A stretch of 64,000 nt of DNA from Piper betle (GCA_033002965.1 JAURVB010003142.1:62001-126000), one strand, 5' to 3'; shown: positions 1 to 12,998, numbered from the stretch's first letter. Numbers and translations are program-made. The notes: generated by a model from the sequence alone, not told the origin.

Positions 1-2149
1 CACCGGCAATGGTTGCCGGAAAACCACCGAAAGTCGCCGGAAAACCGCCAGCAACTGCCGGAAAACCGCCGGAAAATCGGAATTTCTGGAATTCGCCGGA
101 ATTCACCGGATCTTCCGCGGGGCTCACCCGGTGGAGCCCGATCGAGCTTTGGACGCCGAGGAGCGCCGAATTCGAGCTCCGAGGCGCGCGACGGAACCTT
201 AACCGTCGCCGATTGCCGACGACGTGAGGTATAATTACCTCCGATTGATTTCTTTAAAATTGATTATGATTGTTAGTATAACATGCTAGAATTAAATAAT
301 TGTCATGATAAACATATGAGTATGAGTGTAGTGATGATTGCATGATGCAATTAATTGAGAATGAATAGGGAGTGATTTAATGAGGTAGATCGAGTTGAGC
401 ATGATAATTGTGTGTGATGTGATTAATGACTAATTAGGGATGAAATGATAAGTTACATGATGAGATTAAGTGTGAATGAAGGTTCAGCGATCTAATGAGG
501 TAGGAGTCTCAGCATGATAAGTGATCAGGACGTAACTTTGAAAAACACAATAAAATTGGTATGACTAGGATGAGTTAGAATTATTTAAAATTATGATTAT
601 TTAACTATTGCTGGATGTTGATGATTGAATTGTGATTGATGTTCATTGTGTTTGATGCATCATTTAGTTAGCGGGCGTTAGTATTTAGTTTTGATGTGTA
701 GGTGCGGAGTAGGAGCTCGCCGCCTAGGCGCGATGACACGCTTGGAGCTTCTACCAGGTCCGTTTAGGACTCGTCTTGATTTAATCTTTTCTATTGTATG
801 TTTGATTTATTGTCTGCAGGACGGGTTAAGTGGTGTTTTATCGGATCCCACTTAACTCGGGCCATTTAATCGAACATTTTCCGGATTAATAACCCCTCGA
901 GGATGAGATCCCTCGAGGTTGATTTCGAAAACAAGATCCACCAAAAGTTGCCTTCGGGCCTATTATGTAACTCCCTACCCAAGCCTATATATATATAGTT
1001 TTCGTGTTTCTGTGAGACGAGAGATGGAGAAATCGACTGCACGTACCATGTAGAGGATGTCGTGACAGTCAAAGCGGGCTCTGGATTAGTGCCAGCGGAC
1101 TGTTCCATTCCCGAGGGATCCTGATAACTCCGCGTTTGAGTTCTTCACACCCGGAGAACGTGGAGGTTTACGGGTACTGTTTAGTACAGCGCATGTCCGG
1201 ACTTGTGGTTCAAAGGGTACTAAAGGCGACTGCCTGAGAGTACTCGGCCTTCGTGCTCAAGGCTAGGAGAAATATGGAGGTAAGGAGAGGGCTTAGGATA
1301 AAGTTTCACGAGAAGTACTGAAAAAGAAGTGCCGAGAGCGGCATAGTACCAGCAGCAGTAAGTTCGGGATGCTACCGGGTCTGCAGCCCAGTGGCTCCTC
1401 AGTAGTGCCCTTCAGAGTGTTCACGTGGAGTATGATGTTTTCTTTCATATGAGAGTTTGCTCTCATAGCCAGCTTGTTATAGTTATTTTATTTTTCGGAC
1501 CAGTAACACTTGTTACTGACGTATTTTTATACTATATGTAGGTAATAATCACGAGTTGGAGGAGCCAGCTTGGACGGAGGAGCAATGAGGTCTTGTACAC
1601 ACACATGTTAGATTTCTGAATGTTTAATATTGTATTATTATGTTATTATATTGTGAATGACATGATTAAATGTTTGAGCATGATGATATGATGTGAATGA
1701 AATGTTAAGACACGATAACAGAATGCAACATATGATCAGAGTTGAGCAGTGGAAGCGTAGTGGGTTGAGACCCAAGCTTCAGAATGAATTCATGATATGT
1801 TAGATTTTGTGTGAATGAAATCATGGATGCATGTGTATATATTTATATATATATATATATATTATTTTGACAGGGTGGGCCCATAATTGCACTTTTAGGG
1901 GAGACCCTGACGGTTTTATTTCAGGATTTTTACCGTAATTGTAATCGAGTGTGAAATTTAATTTGCATGTCATTCATGTAGTACCATGTTAGGGTTTTGT
2001 GCATGCATTCATTCATGACAAGATCGTATCTTCATCTTAAGACGCCGAGATTGGATCCGCACGAGTTAGGTTCGCGTTAGCCGACCTAACCGGGGCCTGG
2101 TAACATGCCGGTTTGGTTCACGAGTGTGAACCGGATTTGGGGTGTTACA
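1..2149 (+). mobile_element. Ty3/gypsy LTR, 3' portion (solo LTR or 3' LTR)
   Basis: The stretch aligns by eye, in order, with the 3' two-thirds of the LTR at 54608-57505. Shared blocks include the GC-rich segment ending in 'gacgaggtataattacctc', the segment around 'gatgagatccctcgagg', and the block from 'ttcccgagggatcctgata' to 'gagagtactcggcc'. It ends in ggggtgttaca at 2149, the same terminus as the 5' LTR at 57505. No tRNA-type primer site follows, so this is a 3' LTR or a solo LTR rather than a 5' LTR. Its left end lies outside the window, so the target duplication cannot be tested. The short ORFs in its GC-rich part have no recognisable protein. Confidence 0.85.
1842..1862. repeat. (AT)n microsatellite inside the LTR
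   Basis: A short run of alternating A and T inside the LTR remnant, with no other feature. Confidence 0.7.
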
Positions 2150-2332
2150 CCGGCGGCGTCGAAGGAAAGGGTCGTTAGATGGGGGGGGGGACCGCTCAGC
2201 TGGGGGAGGGGCGGCAACACTTAGCGGGCGGACGTGGGGGATTGAGAGCGGCTGGATTTCTATCCGGTGGCTGTCATCACCTGTGTGCTACCTACGCTGA
2301 AAAAATAGGCGGCGTACAAGAACATCTCCCTA

Positions 2333-2369
<37 letters not shown>

Positions 2370-4679
2370 TTAATTAATTAGTTAGTTAGTTAGTTTTGTA
2401 TGTTTTGCCTATAGCAGGAGTTCACGCTACAAAGGTATATTTCGAAGTCTATGTAACGGCACAAACCGGGTGGAATCGATTTTTATACAACTCGAGACGC
2501 GTCGGGAGCACATTTTCAAGTAACTGTTCGAAGATATGACCAAATGGACGGGCATACTTTTTCAGTTTTTCTACTTTTCAGATCCCTCTGCTACCCGGTC
2601 TAGAGTAAGACCATCACCTTCACCTTCCCTCTTTGAGAAGATCCTACTCGGGAACGGTTCTAGTTTTTCAAGTTAATCAGCATCATCTTCTTCCACGGAG
2701 GAACCACAGCGAAAATCCGAAGGTTTTCCAACCGAAATCATGCACAAACTGTGAACTCTTTACCCTCGCTAATATTTTTTTGTTTAAGTAGGAATCTTGG
2801 CTAAGACTTGTGGTTGACGTTCGGAGTTTGTTGATTGAAGAAATGCGTTTCGTTGTGAGTTTTGTAAAGTTTTTTTTTGATTCAGCAATTTAATCAAGTG
2901 GGAATTTATTGAATTGAAGTGGAGGACATGGATTTTCCGACATCATTAGCGGCTCTGGACCCTTTTCCAACTCCACCGGCAGCAACAAATTACTCCAGCA
3001 ACAACGTGAGGCAAGGCACAGCCAACAACTTCTAGCTCCCTTCATTAAAAAAAATGGCGCTTTATCATTTGATTTGTCTTGAAATTGTGATTTGTAAAGT
3101 GATGCAATTTTGTTTTTACTTGCATAATTGTTTCAAATTTGGATTTATCAAATACATTAATTCGATCTACATGCATGTGTTAATGCCATAATCGTATCTA
3201 TTCAATAGTTTGTGCATATAGATTAGCTCTCACTGTAGGACGCGAATTTCTATTGAATTCTTTTGGTAGCCTAGGACAAAATATTGAGATTGTTTATGAT
3301 ATATTATTTGAATTTCACTGTATGATGTGTTTATTATTTCTTTGTTTTACTTCTTACTTAGCATGGTTCCATTAGTTTGCTTACTTCTTCTTTAGCTTGA
3401 TCCTCAAAGTCAAGGCACTTTCTCGTGAAGATCTTGTTTTTTACTTGACGTCGATTGTGGAACCATTGGTTAGTAAAGGTAAATATTGTTTACATTGAAA
3501 CATAAAGAACTTTTAGTATTTTTAACTTGGCAAGTTACTTGCTTTACATCTTTTTTGTGTGAACATTAATCGTTCAGTAGGCTATTTGCACTATTAAAAG
3601 AGACATTTTGTGTCAATCAACTTCTTTGAAGGGTCTGAACTTAGACATACTGTTTAGAAAAATGCAGGGCAAGTCAGTTTCTCAAGTCCTGAAAGTAGAT
3701 GGTGAAGACGAAATTGGTTTTGTGCAAACTTGACAGGCACTATCACGTGAAGTTCACAACTAATGTATTATAGTTTATTTAGATTTATGTAAGCAAAAGA
3801 AAAGGAAACAATCAGGTAAAGATTAAATTGTATAGAAGATGAGCCTAGATTTGTGATGTTCCATAGGTTGTTAAACAAAAGATGGAGATGGCTTCAGTCT
3901 TGAGAGTTCAGAGGCTCACAGCCTATGCAGCCTTCACAACCTTCCACATAATGTCATGTATGATGCATCCATGGATCATTTAGATGTAGGTGAGGGGACA
4001 AGAAAAGGAAACAAACATACGAAGATTAAATTGTATAGTAGTTGACTAGATCATTTTTCCTTGATTTCTGAATCTGTGATGTTCACTGAAGGAGATGGCT
4101 TCACACTTCACGGCTTTTGGCCCTTCACTTCAAGGAGATGAAAATTTGCTTTGATTTTTTATGTCAAACGAAAGTTGCGTGTGAAAATGGGTTGCTTTAT
4201 CTGCGCATGATATTCTTCTGATGATGGTATTTTGAAATTTGGAATGTAATTAATAGTTTGGTAGTTGTATTGTTGTAATGGTATTTAGAAAGCAATTAAT
4301 ATTTTGGAGCGGTGGTATTGGTAATTGTTTTTGTAATAGTTGTCGATATATATAGGTAAATTTTGGTAATTGTAAGGAATGTGAAACGCTCTATGTACGT
4401 GTGTAAGTATGTAATGTTGGTATATATATTTCATATTAATAATTGACTAAAGTCGAGTTGATCTGATTAATGATCCTAATTGATTCACAGTCGATTTTCA
4501 AATGAACTGAGTTGGTTTGAGTTTTTTAAACTCAGGTTTGACTCATTAGACAATGATTTGATTCGGTTTATTTTATTTGATTTTTTGAGTCAAGCTATTT
4601 TATAAATAGTTCGATTTGAGTTGGTTCGATTTGTGAACAAACTTATCTAATGGTAACAATAAATTATATATATATATAA
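2150..4679. other. Unassigned AT-rich stretch, no supported gene
   Basis: No open frame here resembles a known protein. A G10 run lies near 2180. A (TA)n tract at about 2335-2366 is followed by TTAA and TTAG repeats. Two imperfect direct repeats lie at about 3795-3940 and 4000-4140, sharing 'aaaaggaaacaa', 'gattaaattgtatag' and 'ggagatggcttca'. An ATG at about 2929 opens a frame of about 35 codons (MDFPTSLAALDPFPTPP...) that I cannot connect to a family. Gene-fragment origin is possible but unproven. Confidence 0.4.
2335..2366. repeat. (TA)n microsatellite
   Basis: About 16 uninterrupted TA units followed by tandem TTAA and TTAG tetranucleotides. Confidence 0.85.
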
Positions 4680-4926
4680 GCAGTTATGGTGTGCTGTCCT
4701 TTTTGGCAATGCATGGTGTACTGTCAAATCTGGGCCGCTGGATTGAAATCCAGTGGACCAAATTTTACACCCACCCCACAGCTAGCGAGGACAGCGGCTG
4801 GCAAGGACCGCAGCAAGCGGGTGGGTCTAGGGCAAGTGTAAAATCTGGGCTGCTAGATTTTAATCCAGCGGCCCAGATTTGGTAGCGCACCATGCATTGC
4901 CAAAGGGGGCAGCGCACCATAGCTGC
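4680..4926. mobile_element. Foldback MITE in a TA microsatellite
   Basis: The two halves are near-perfect reverse complements. The left arm starts gcagttatggtgtgctg and continues through 'ggcaatgcatggtg' and 'aatctgggccgctggatt'. The right arm read backwards gives gcagctatggtgcgctg with the same following blocks in the same order. The centre is a short GC-rich loop around 4770-4820. The element of about 247 bp is bordered on both sides by TATATATA tracts, which could be the target or expanded target duplications. This layout fits a non-autonomous inverted-repeat DNA transposon. It has no coding capacity, and the superfamily is not determined. Confidence 0.75.
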
Positions 4927-4987
4927 CCCCTATATATATATATATACACCCAAAAATCCCATATGTTTCTCTAACGATATCAGAGCC

Positions 4988-7900
4988 TAGGGCTGGTCCC
5001 GTTCGAGTCAACTCGCGAGTTTTAAAAACTTTGCTCGACTCAACTCAAACTTGATGATAAAATAACCCTATTCGATAACCGAGAATTATCAAACCAACTC
5101 GACTCAGTTCCTATATGAGTTGGTCCCGAGTTTAATAAAACTCAATTCAAGTTGACTCGAGAGAAGTTCAACTCTTGAATCAAATTGCTTTGTAACTTGA
5201 CTTGATTCGATTCAGCATATACTCAGCACAACATGACGTTTACTATTCCCATACTAATATATAAAAATTATTTTAAGTTTTCAACCTGCATAATTATTAT
5301 GGTGTACATTCCCAATACACCTAATTAATATTTTCCAACCCATAATAATGATTAAATACACCCTTAATGGACATTTTTCAAACTCATAATAATGACTATA
5401 ATACAAATTACAAAACACTCTAGCAATACTACTTAGTATTGTTGCAGCCTGCAAACATTTGATGTAGAGGAGGGATAACGAGAAGAAGTCTTTGTCACTG
5501 GACTCATTGTTGTTTGAACTCATTCTAGTAGCACTCATTGGCATTGTTGTTCATGGGCATCTCTTTTCTCCTCCTTGGTCCTTACCTCTTTGATCTTTAG
5601 AAGACGTCCGACCATCTCTTTTCTCCTCCTTAATCCTTAGCTCTTTGATATCAAGAAGAAGTTAGTCCTATGAGCTCTTTATTTTATGGAATGATCTCTC
5701 CACACGAAGGAACCGAATTAGTGATTGAAGCTAGAGCAATGGGTAGGCCTATGAAAAAACAATTTACTTTAGTTGAAGAGCTTACTTTCATTGAAGCTAG
5801 AGTAGTGGGTGGTAAATAATACTTTTGCTATACAAATTGAACAACTTACTTTCATTGAAGCTAGAGCAGTGGTTGGTAAATAATCGCTTGGGCTTCCTTT
5901 CAAGTAATACACAGTATGACTATATGAGTTTTCATTCTCCAAGGTGGGGAGCCCTGTAGACATTGAAGAAGAAATCTTTTATCTTTGTGCCCTCTCTTGT
6001 TCACCTAAAGCTAAAAGGTAATTTATTGTTATCCTTTACTCTATTCAGTCCACTTTTCTACTGTTGTTCTTCCTCCTTTTCTATTTATTTGTAAGGAATG
6101 ATCAGATAGATGGATAAAATTGTAAAAGACATGACAATTGATGTCAGCAACAAGAATGAAAATTAGAATCATATAGTGCAATGAAATTAAAATACCTTGT
6201 TTTCAGCAATGACCTATACATTTTAGACACCATAATCTTGTAGTTCATCTCAATATAGAGCCTTTGTGAATTGTGGCCTTTTAGCTCTACCCAAGGCGAT
6301 GCCCATTTCTCATTATCTCAATGTGCCACTGCCCACCAGGATAATAGCTTGCATGTTAGCTGTCACCATATAGTATAAAATAAAACAATACTGTATGATA
6401 GAGAGTTGAGGAAAGTGAAAAACAAGTAGAAAAATAAAACAAGTAAAGTTTAGGACAGCACTATACTTTCTTTATCTCAATCTGCCACCCTCATTTCTCA
6501 TTACGTTTTGCTTGTTTGCAGTCACCATATAGTATATTTTATATGGCATATACCCATATCTGGAACATGAAAAAATAGAAGTTTTAATGTTAATATCAAT
6601 AGTTTGCTCAATAATCAATAAAGATAGAGAGTTTAAACTGATAATGTTTTGTAGAACCGATTTTCTTATCATCTTTCATTTTATCAATGATCTTTTCTTT
6701 AAGCAATATTGACATAAAACAACCACCTCGTATTGTATGGAGACCAGAGGTCTAGAATAGTCAAAAACATGGTGACTTGGTGATCCATATCACCTGCAAA
6801 ACAAAAAGGAAAAAAAGTTTATGCTATAAGTTTTGTCATTTTGGAACATGAGTGTGCTCCCTCCCAGAATAATTCAGACAAATGTTATTCATTAAACTAT
6901 GAAAAAAGTATTTACCGTGTTTTCACATTTGTTTATAGGCATGGCCGACAACAATGACATCTCTTCATGTCCAGAGATCCCTACAACCACAACACACGAG
7001 CTAGATATCATAGATACTTCAAATGATGATGCAACCAAAAACCAAACAAGAGTGAGATCAAAAGTTTGGGAGGAATTGAAAAAAATGAAATTACCTTCCG
7101 GAGAAACAAAAGTAGAATGTACCTACTTCAAAACTTTGTATAAGTTGTCAAAGACTGGTTCCACAAGTACCCTGAAAAGATATTTGAAAAGTTGTAAGAA
7201 GCATGTAAGAGCTAAGAAGGGGCAAAAAATAGATTAGTTTGGAGCTAATACCAAAAGAAGAGGGTAATGTTATAATTACCAACTTCAAGTATGATAGGGA
7301 AAAATCTAAGAAAGTTCTTACAAAGATGATTATAGTAGATGAGAAACCATTCAGGTTGTTGAAAGTAAGCTTTTCTATTTGTATGGAAAAACTCTTAACC
7401 ATGACATGATAAATGGTCTTGCCATGCTATTTGCAAAGAGTGCTTGAAGATATACCAAGAAGAAAATGTTAAAATCAAGAATGATTTGAAAGATGTTACC
7501 CTTGCTTGCCTCACAACAGACTATTGGATTTCAAGGAGGACAAAAGCTATGTGACTGCTCAATATGTAACAGAAAGTTGGAAGCTGCCGAAAAAAATATT
7601 AGCATTCTATCATTTTCCCCCTCCACACACAGGACAAGTAATGGTACATATTATAACTGAATTTATGAGAGAATGGAGTTTGAAAGGCAAAGTGTTCACA
7701 ATTACCATAGATAATGCTATTTCAAATGTTAGTATGATTAAGATATTGAAAGGGGGTTTTCTAAATAGTGGCACCTAACATCTTACAAGCATATTCCACA
7801 TGAGGTGCAGTGCACATGTTCTGAATTTGATCTTCCAATATGGTTTGAAGCATATAGAGGGGCTGATACATGTTGTGCAAGAAACATCCAAGTATGTTAA

Positions 7901-10331
7901 AAGTTCTTCAAACCAAAAGCTGGATTTTGAAACCTCCTTAGCACAATTCATCCTGATTGGGAAAAAAAGTTGATACTAGATGTGCAGACTAGGTGGAATT
8001 CAACTTATCTTATGTTGAAAGCAACAAAAGATGTCAGACCAGCCTTTGCACACTATAGAGATACAGACTCTAACTACAAATGGTGCCCTTCCAGTGAAGA
8101 TTGGAAAAAATATACAAATATTGAAGAACTATTAGAAAAGTTCTACCATGCAACTGAACTAATATCTTGATCTAAATTTCCAACATTTGATCTTTTCTTA
8201 CCTGTGATGTGGAGGATTAAGTGTGCATTAACTCGTAAACTTAAATCTAAACAAGCTTACATGGAGCCTATGATTGAAGCTATGCAAGAGAAATTTAAAA
8301 AATATTGGTCAAAATGCAACTTGGTGTTGGCAATTGTAACTATTTTGGATCCCAGATGAAAGCTAATGATGATTAAGTTTTCCTTTCCTCAAATCTACAA
8401 ATAAAGTGCAAAAGTAGAGCTCAAGAAAGTGATGGATGCTTTCAAGGATATTTATGATATGTATACAATTCGAAGTGATTTAGATGCAGCTGATTTAGGT
8501 AAAATGGATGTTGGGCTTGAAAATAATTGCTACAACATGTTTGATGATGATGCTGACAATAAATTTGTCTAAGAAGTTGAAAAAAATAAGGAGACATCAA
8601 AATCAAAATTAGATACTTATCTTGAAGATCCTATAGAAAAGGTTGCAAAAGAGGCTGAATTAGATACTCATTGGAAACACAATGCAGACAAGTATAAAAT
8701 ACTATCAGCCATGGCAAAAGACATTTTATCTATTCCACTTACAGCCATTGCCTCTGAATCCGCATTCAGCACAGATGAAAAGTTGATCAGCGAGCATAAA
8801 AGTAGTTTGAAATCCGAAACTATTGAAGCATTGATTTGTTCACAAGACTGGTTAAACCCAATGTACCTTGATTCTGATGAATCTAAAGAACAAGAAAAAT
8901 GAAAGTATAGTTAGCACACTTTGTATGACATCATTATGCTAGTACTTGTTTTGAGTATCATTATTTCATTTGAACTTAATTGTGGTTTGCTTTACATTTA
9001 TCTTGCTATTTTATTAGACTTACTATTTTGCTTTCATTGTAATTTGTGGTGCTTGATAATTTAGAGAGTAGTTATAGAAGTTTATACCCTAAGTAAATTG
9101 TAAAAAACAATTACATCCCTAAATTTTTTCACAATAACTGATAAATTTGGAAGTATTTAATAACATAACACATGCATAAAATTTGTAATGATTTAGTATA
9201 CTATATATAATAGCTACTTAGACACATGTTAACTATTTAGACTAAATAGTCAACATGTGTATAAGTAACTGTTATATATACTTTAATTAACTTATATATA
9301 ACAATTATAGTACTTGATAATTTAAAAAATTAGTAACAGCAATTAAAAAAAATTATATATGTTACCTAAGTTCATATAGAAACTTTTGCAAGAAAATATA
9401 TTGACAAGCAAGATTGTATACTTACATGCCTACAATCCTCTCCTTCATGAAGTCTAACTTCTTAGAGTCTTTCTAGTCCATGAACAATATAATGAACACT
9501 GTTAGAGTTTATTAGAAAAATAATCATAATTTGCTAGAAAAAATTAGGACACAGTAAAAATTGAGAAAAGGTAGTACCTTTCAAATTGATCTCTTCAATA
9601 AAAAATTTTAAAACCTTGACTTTATAATTGGCTTAAAAACAAACTTCATAGAAAGGAAAAAATGAAAATAATGAAATCCACACAAGATATAAGACAATAA
9701 TAAAGAGATTTATCACTTTTAAGAAAAAAAGTACAAAATTAAATAATAAGATAAAAGATATAAGATTATAAAAAGATATAGACAATTAAATTTGTACTAC
9801 TACTAGATTTAGGATAAAAAGGAAGATATTTATCATTTTTAAGGAAAAAAATGAACGACAAAAAAATGGTGGCCGACTAGTTCGTCGCTGCTCTTTCTCC
9901 CAAACACTACCTTATAACGAAAAGAATGGCGGCCGATTGGTTGTTGTCCATCGCCGCTCCTTCTCCCAAACCCTACCTTATCTCGAAAAGAATGGTAGTC
10001 GTCCCCGTTGCCACCTGTCTCTTGTTGCCCGTTGCCCATCGCCCGTTGCCGACCACTAGCCGCCACTACTTCTCCCAAACCCTATTGTATCACAATCCGC
10101 CATTGCCGTTACCACTCCTTCCCCCATACCCTAGCTCGAAGAAGCTCATACATTCCTTTTTATACGGGTTCGGTTTGATTTCCGTTCACTCATATTTTAG
10201 GAAACTTGACTCGAACTCACTTTTTTAAAAGCCTGATGTGAACCGAAGAAAACTCGAACTCGTTATAACCATGAATTAACCGCTCACAAGCTTTGAAAAA
10301 CCCAACTCGGACCGGCCCACAAACAGCCCTA
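4988..10331 (+). mobile_element. hAT-superfamily DNA transposon, degenerate
   Basis: The left end reads TAGGGCTG and the right end CAGCCCTA, a perfect 8-bp inverted repeat that extends imperfectly inward ('ggtcccgttcgag' on one side, 'ggccggtccgag' on the other strand). The flanks are TCAGAGCC at 4980-4987 and TTGGAGCC at 10332-10339, an 8-bp target duplication with 6 of 8 matches. Eight bases is the length expected for hAT. Subterminal regions are rich in short CGAGT/ACTCG words. A broken hAT transposase lies inside on the + strand. Local duplications occur at about 5780-5890 and between about 6305-6400 and 6470-6545. The imperfect target duplication and broken reading frame mark it as old and non-autonomous. 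Confidence 0.85.
6941..8902 (+). pseudogene. hAT transposase pseudogene (BED finger to hATC)
   Basis: The transposase is split among several frames. A BED-type zinc-finger region (about 7050-7230) has the expected order VWEELKK, C, then a C-terminal H/C pair, but the second cysteine of the first pair reads as phenylalanine (ECTYFKTLY). A catalytic-core piece at 7500-7778 contains TTDYW, then YVTAQYV and FTITIDNAISN, as in plant RICESLEEPER-like hAT transposases. A third piece at 7970-8170 has LDVQTRWNSTYLML. The C-terminal hATC dimerisation piece at 8711-8902 has IPLTAIASESAFS and ALICSQDWL. Frameshifts and stops separate the pieces, for example after 7237, near 7540 and after 8170. The ATG at 6941 (MADNND) is the likeliest original start. 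It is unlikely to make active protein. Confidence 0.88.
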
Positions 10332-10667
10332 TTGGAGCCACATTTACATTCAGCAAACAGCTCAGCACGCGTCAGGTGTCAGGCCTTGGTGACGATCGGC
10401 ATCCTAAGACCAGGCGTATGTAAAAATCACTCCAATTAAGATATGACTTTTGAATACAGTTGTAACCTTGTTGACAAGTACCTATTCAAATTAGCACGTC
10501 AAAAGATTACTTTTAAAAGTATTGTTGGAACTTGGAATAAATATTAGGAATACATATATATAATAAAGATTAGAAAACTAACATATACATCACACGCAAC
10601 ATTTCATGCACGTCCACTTAAAAAAGAACAACTTTGCATAATACATATTTTACAAAAAAACACACAC

Positions 10668-10718
<51 letters not shown>

Positions 10719-11161
10719 ACACGTTAGATAAGTATGATTGTAATTAAGCAACACAACAAACTTCTAGCTAATATCGATAATTATAATTATCCATCGGTGC
10801 CTACGATTGATGCTTTCCTTAATCTTTCTTGGAAAAAGTTGTTTATGTGCTTGGAAATTTTTAATATGCTACCAAGTTGTAAACACCCACTTTTAAGTAG
10901 GTACCCATTGCTCCCCGTATTGGTCAAATTATATTGAAAACTTCCGGCTACTTACTTCCAATATTTCATACATAAATAAAGTATGGTCTACAAATTTAAT
11001 ACACCAATTAATTAGTGAAAGGTGCAGCTTATATTATATATCATATACAATAATAATATCCACTACGATTAATTTCTTTTCGTCAGTTTTAAGAGTTCCA
11101 TGCACCATTATTTTAGGTGTTTAGTTAGCATAAAAAATAGAAATTTTATGAAATTTATTTA
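10332..11161. other. AT-rich spacer, no gene seen
   Basis: No open frame resembles a known protein. The only clear structure is the (AT)n tract at 10672-10715. The right limit is the tentative edge of the copia LTR. Confidence 0.5.
10672..10715. repeat. (AT)n microsatellite
   Basis: About 22 uninterrupted AT units directly after a short CA run. Confidence 0.9.
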
Positions 11162-11677
11162 TGTTAGCTGATCATGTTAGGAAAAACATTGATTTTCTGG
11201 TAAAAAATTATTTATTTTTACATCATTCACCGACTCCTTTCCACTAAGCCCAAATTCACTATGATTATTTAACAATTATAATCATAAAATCCTTGAAGAA
11301 CAAACCCCAAATTTAGATCAAACTAATAACCAATAAATTAAATGATTAATACAAGGAAAAAGAAACCTTCATAGTTGGTGAATGATGATTATGAAACAAC
11401 AAGTCGATGATCCAAATTAAACTTTGGACACCAATCTTCCACTCAACACCAAATTAACCATTCTCTTTTTCTCCTCCTTGTAGAATTTAGGCATCCATAC
11501 ACACCATATTTTCTCTCTCCACAAGAAACTCTTAACTTAGACATAAGTTACCATAAAACATGTCTAAACGGATTACACGCTTAAACAGGCCAAAACTAGG
11601 TTGGTTTGCACAACCCAATACCATAGCTCATGTTGGTTTTTCCTGACTTAAGATCATGGAGGAGGAAAATACCAACA
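11162..11677 (-). mobile_element. Ty1/copia 3' LTR (left edge tentative)
   Basis: Read on the minus strand, the copia coding end is followed by the purine-rich stretch AGTCAAGAAGGGGAGC and then TGTTGGTATTTTCC, which fits a polypurine tract followed by an LTR start at 11677. The other end is set at 11162 because the minus strand there ends in CTAACA, a plausible terminus. The matching 5' LTR is not preserved, so this left edge is a guess. Confidence 0.5.
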
Positions 11678-11729
11678 AAGCTCCCCTTCTTGACTCCATG
11701 CAGAAATCCTGTGGCCAACATGGGAAGCT

Positions 11730-12796
11730 TGCACCATACCTGCTCCATGCCTGCAATAACCACACTTCTCCTTCGTCACAACTTTGGATATTATATCTAA
11801 AATATTCTTGTTAGAGTGAACCTTGGCCAACTCAAGTGATTTGCTTTCTAGCACATCTCTCACTCAATGATATCTCAAATCAATATCCTTACTCCATAAA
11901 TGAAAACTATAATTCTTTCTCAAATGTATGACACTTTGGTTATCATAATATACCATATATCTATCTCGTTTGTAACCAAGCTCATTCAAGAGCCTCTTGA
12001 CCCACAGCATCTCCTTACAAGTATCAGTTGTGGCAATAAATTTAGCCTCCATAGTTGACAAAGCAACACACTTCTATAACCTTTGTAAGATACCTACTCA
12101 CTGCAACAACTGCATGCTATGTCTAGCCTAGTACAAACTATAGCATACATCAAACTACCAATTCGTTTCTTTTATTCCTTCTCATTCTCACTCAAATCAT
12201 TTTTGTTAGTTTGAAATTACTTCCAAGTGGAACACTCACCGGCTTCACATTCTTCATGTTGGATCGCTCAAGTACCTTCTCAATGTATTTTTCTTGTGAC
12301 ACCCAAAGCTTCCTAGCTCCTCTGTCATGGTGAATGGACATGCCCAAAATTTGTTTAGTTAGTCCTAAATTTTTCATTGCAAAGGACTTAGCCAAGTTAT
12401 TTATTAAACTTGTAATTCTAGCACTACCCTGTCCAACAATTAATATATCATCAACATAAAGTACCAAAACTATGAAATCATTCTTACCAAATCATTTGAT
12501 TAAGACACGGTGGTCCGAAACAGGCTTATTGTACCCTTGACTCACCGTAAAGGAATCACACTTCTTGGACCACTTGGAGCTTGTTTTAATCCATACAAGT
12601 TCTTCTTTAGCTTGCACACAACCTTCTCCTTTTCCTTGATTTCAAATCCTTTCAGTTGCTCTATGTAGATAGTCTCATCAAGATCACCATGCAAGAAAGT
12701 TATCTTCACATCTACTTATTCAATTTCTAGATTCAAACTAACATCTAAACCCAAAATAGTTCTAATATAAAACATCTTAACAATAGGAGAAAAAAT
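11730..12796 (-). pseudogene. Ty1/copia RT-RNase H fragment
   Basis: On the minus strand, 12796-12720 encodes the start of a copia reverse transcriptase (FSPIVKM). It continues with [15 protein letters not shown], the active-site motif YVDDILIVG (12467-12430) and LGMSIHHD. RNase H follows at 12061-11864, with STMEAKFIA, WVKRLLNELG and the DNQS motif, and ends in a degenerate VHSNKNILDIISK tail. Several in-frame stops and shifts interrupt it, for example near 12720 and between 12192 and 12061. The N-terminal half of the RT domain is missing where a gypsy LTR abuts at 12797. The motif set is that of an ordinary plant copia element, now inactive. Confidence 0.88.
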
Positions 12797-12939
12797 GTAG
12801 CACCCCAATTCCGGTTTACCTAAGAACCGAATAAAAATATTACGATCGAGTCGAGTCATGTCTAAATAATTAATCTGCAAGACTCGAACGAGAAAGCAGA
12901 TTGAAAAAATCCTCTTAGTGTCTTGAGAATGGAAGACAT

Positions 12940-12998
<59 letters not shown>

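Noticed and set aside
9839..10228. Frames of 79 and 100 codons near the hAT right end
   Set aside because: Repetitive subterminal transposon sequence, with no domain.
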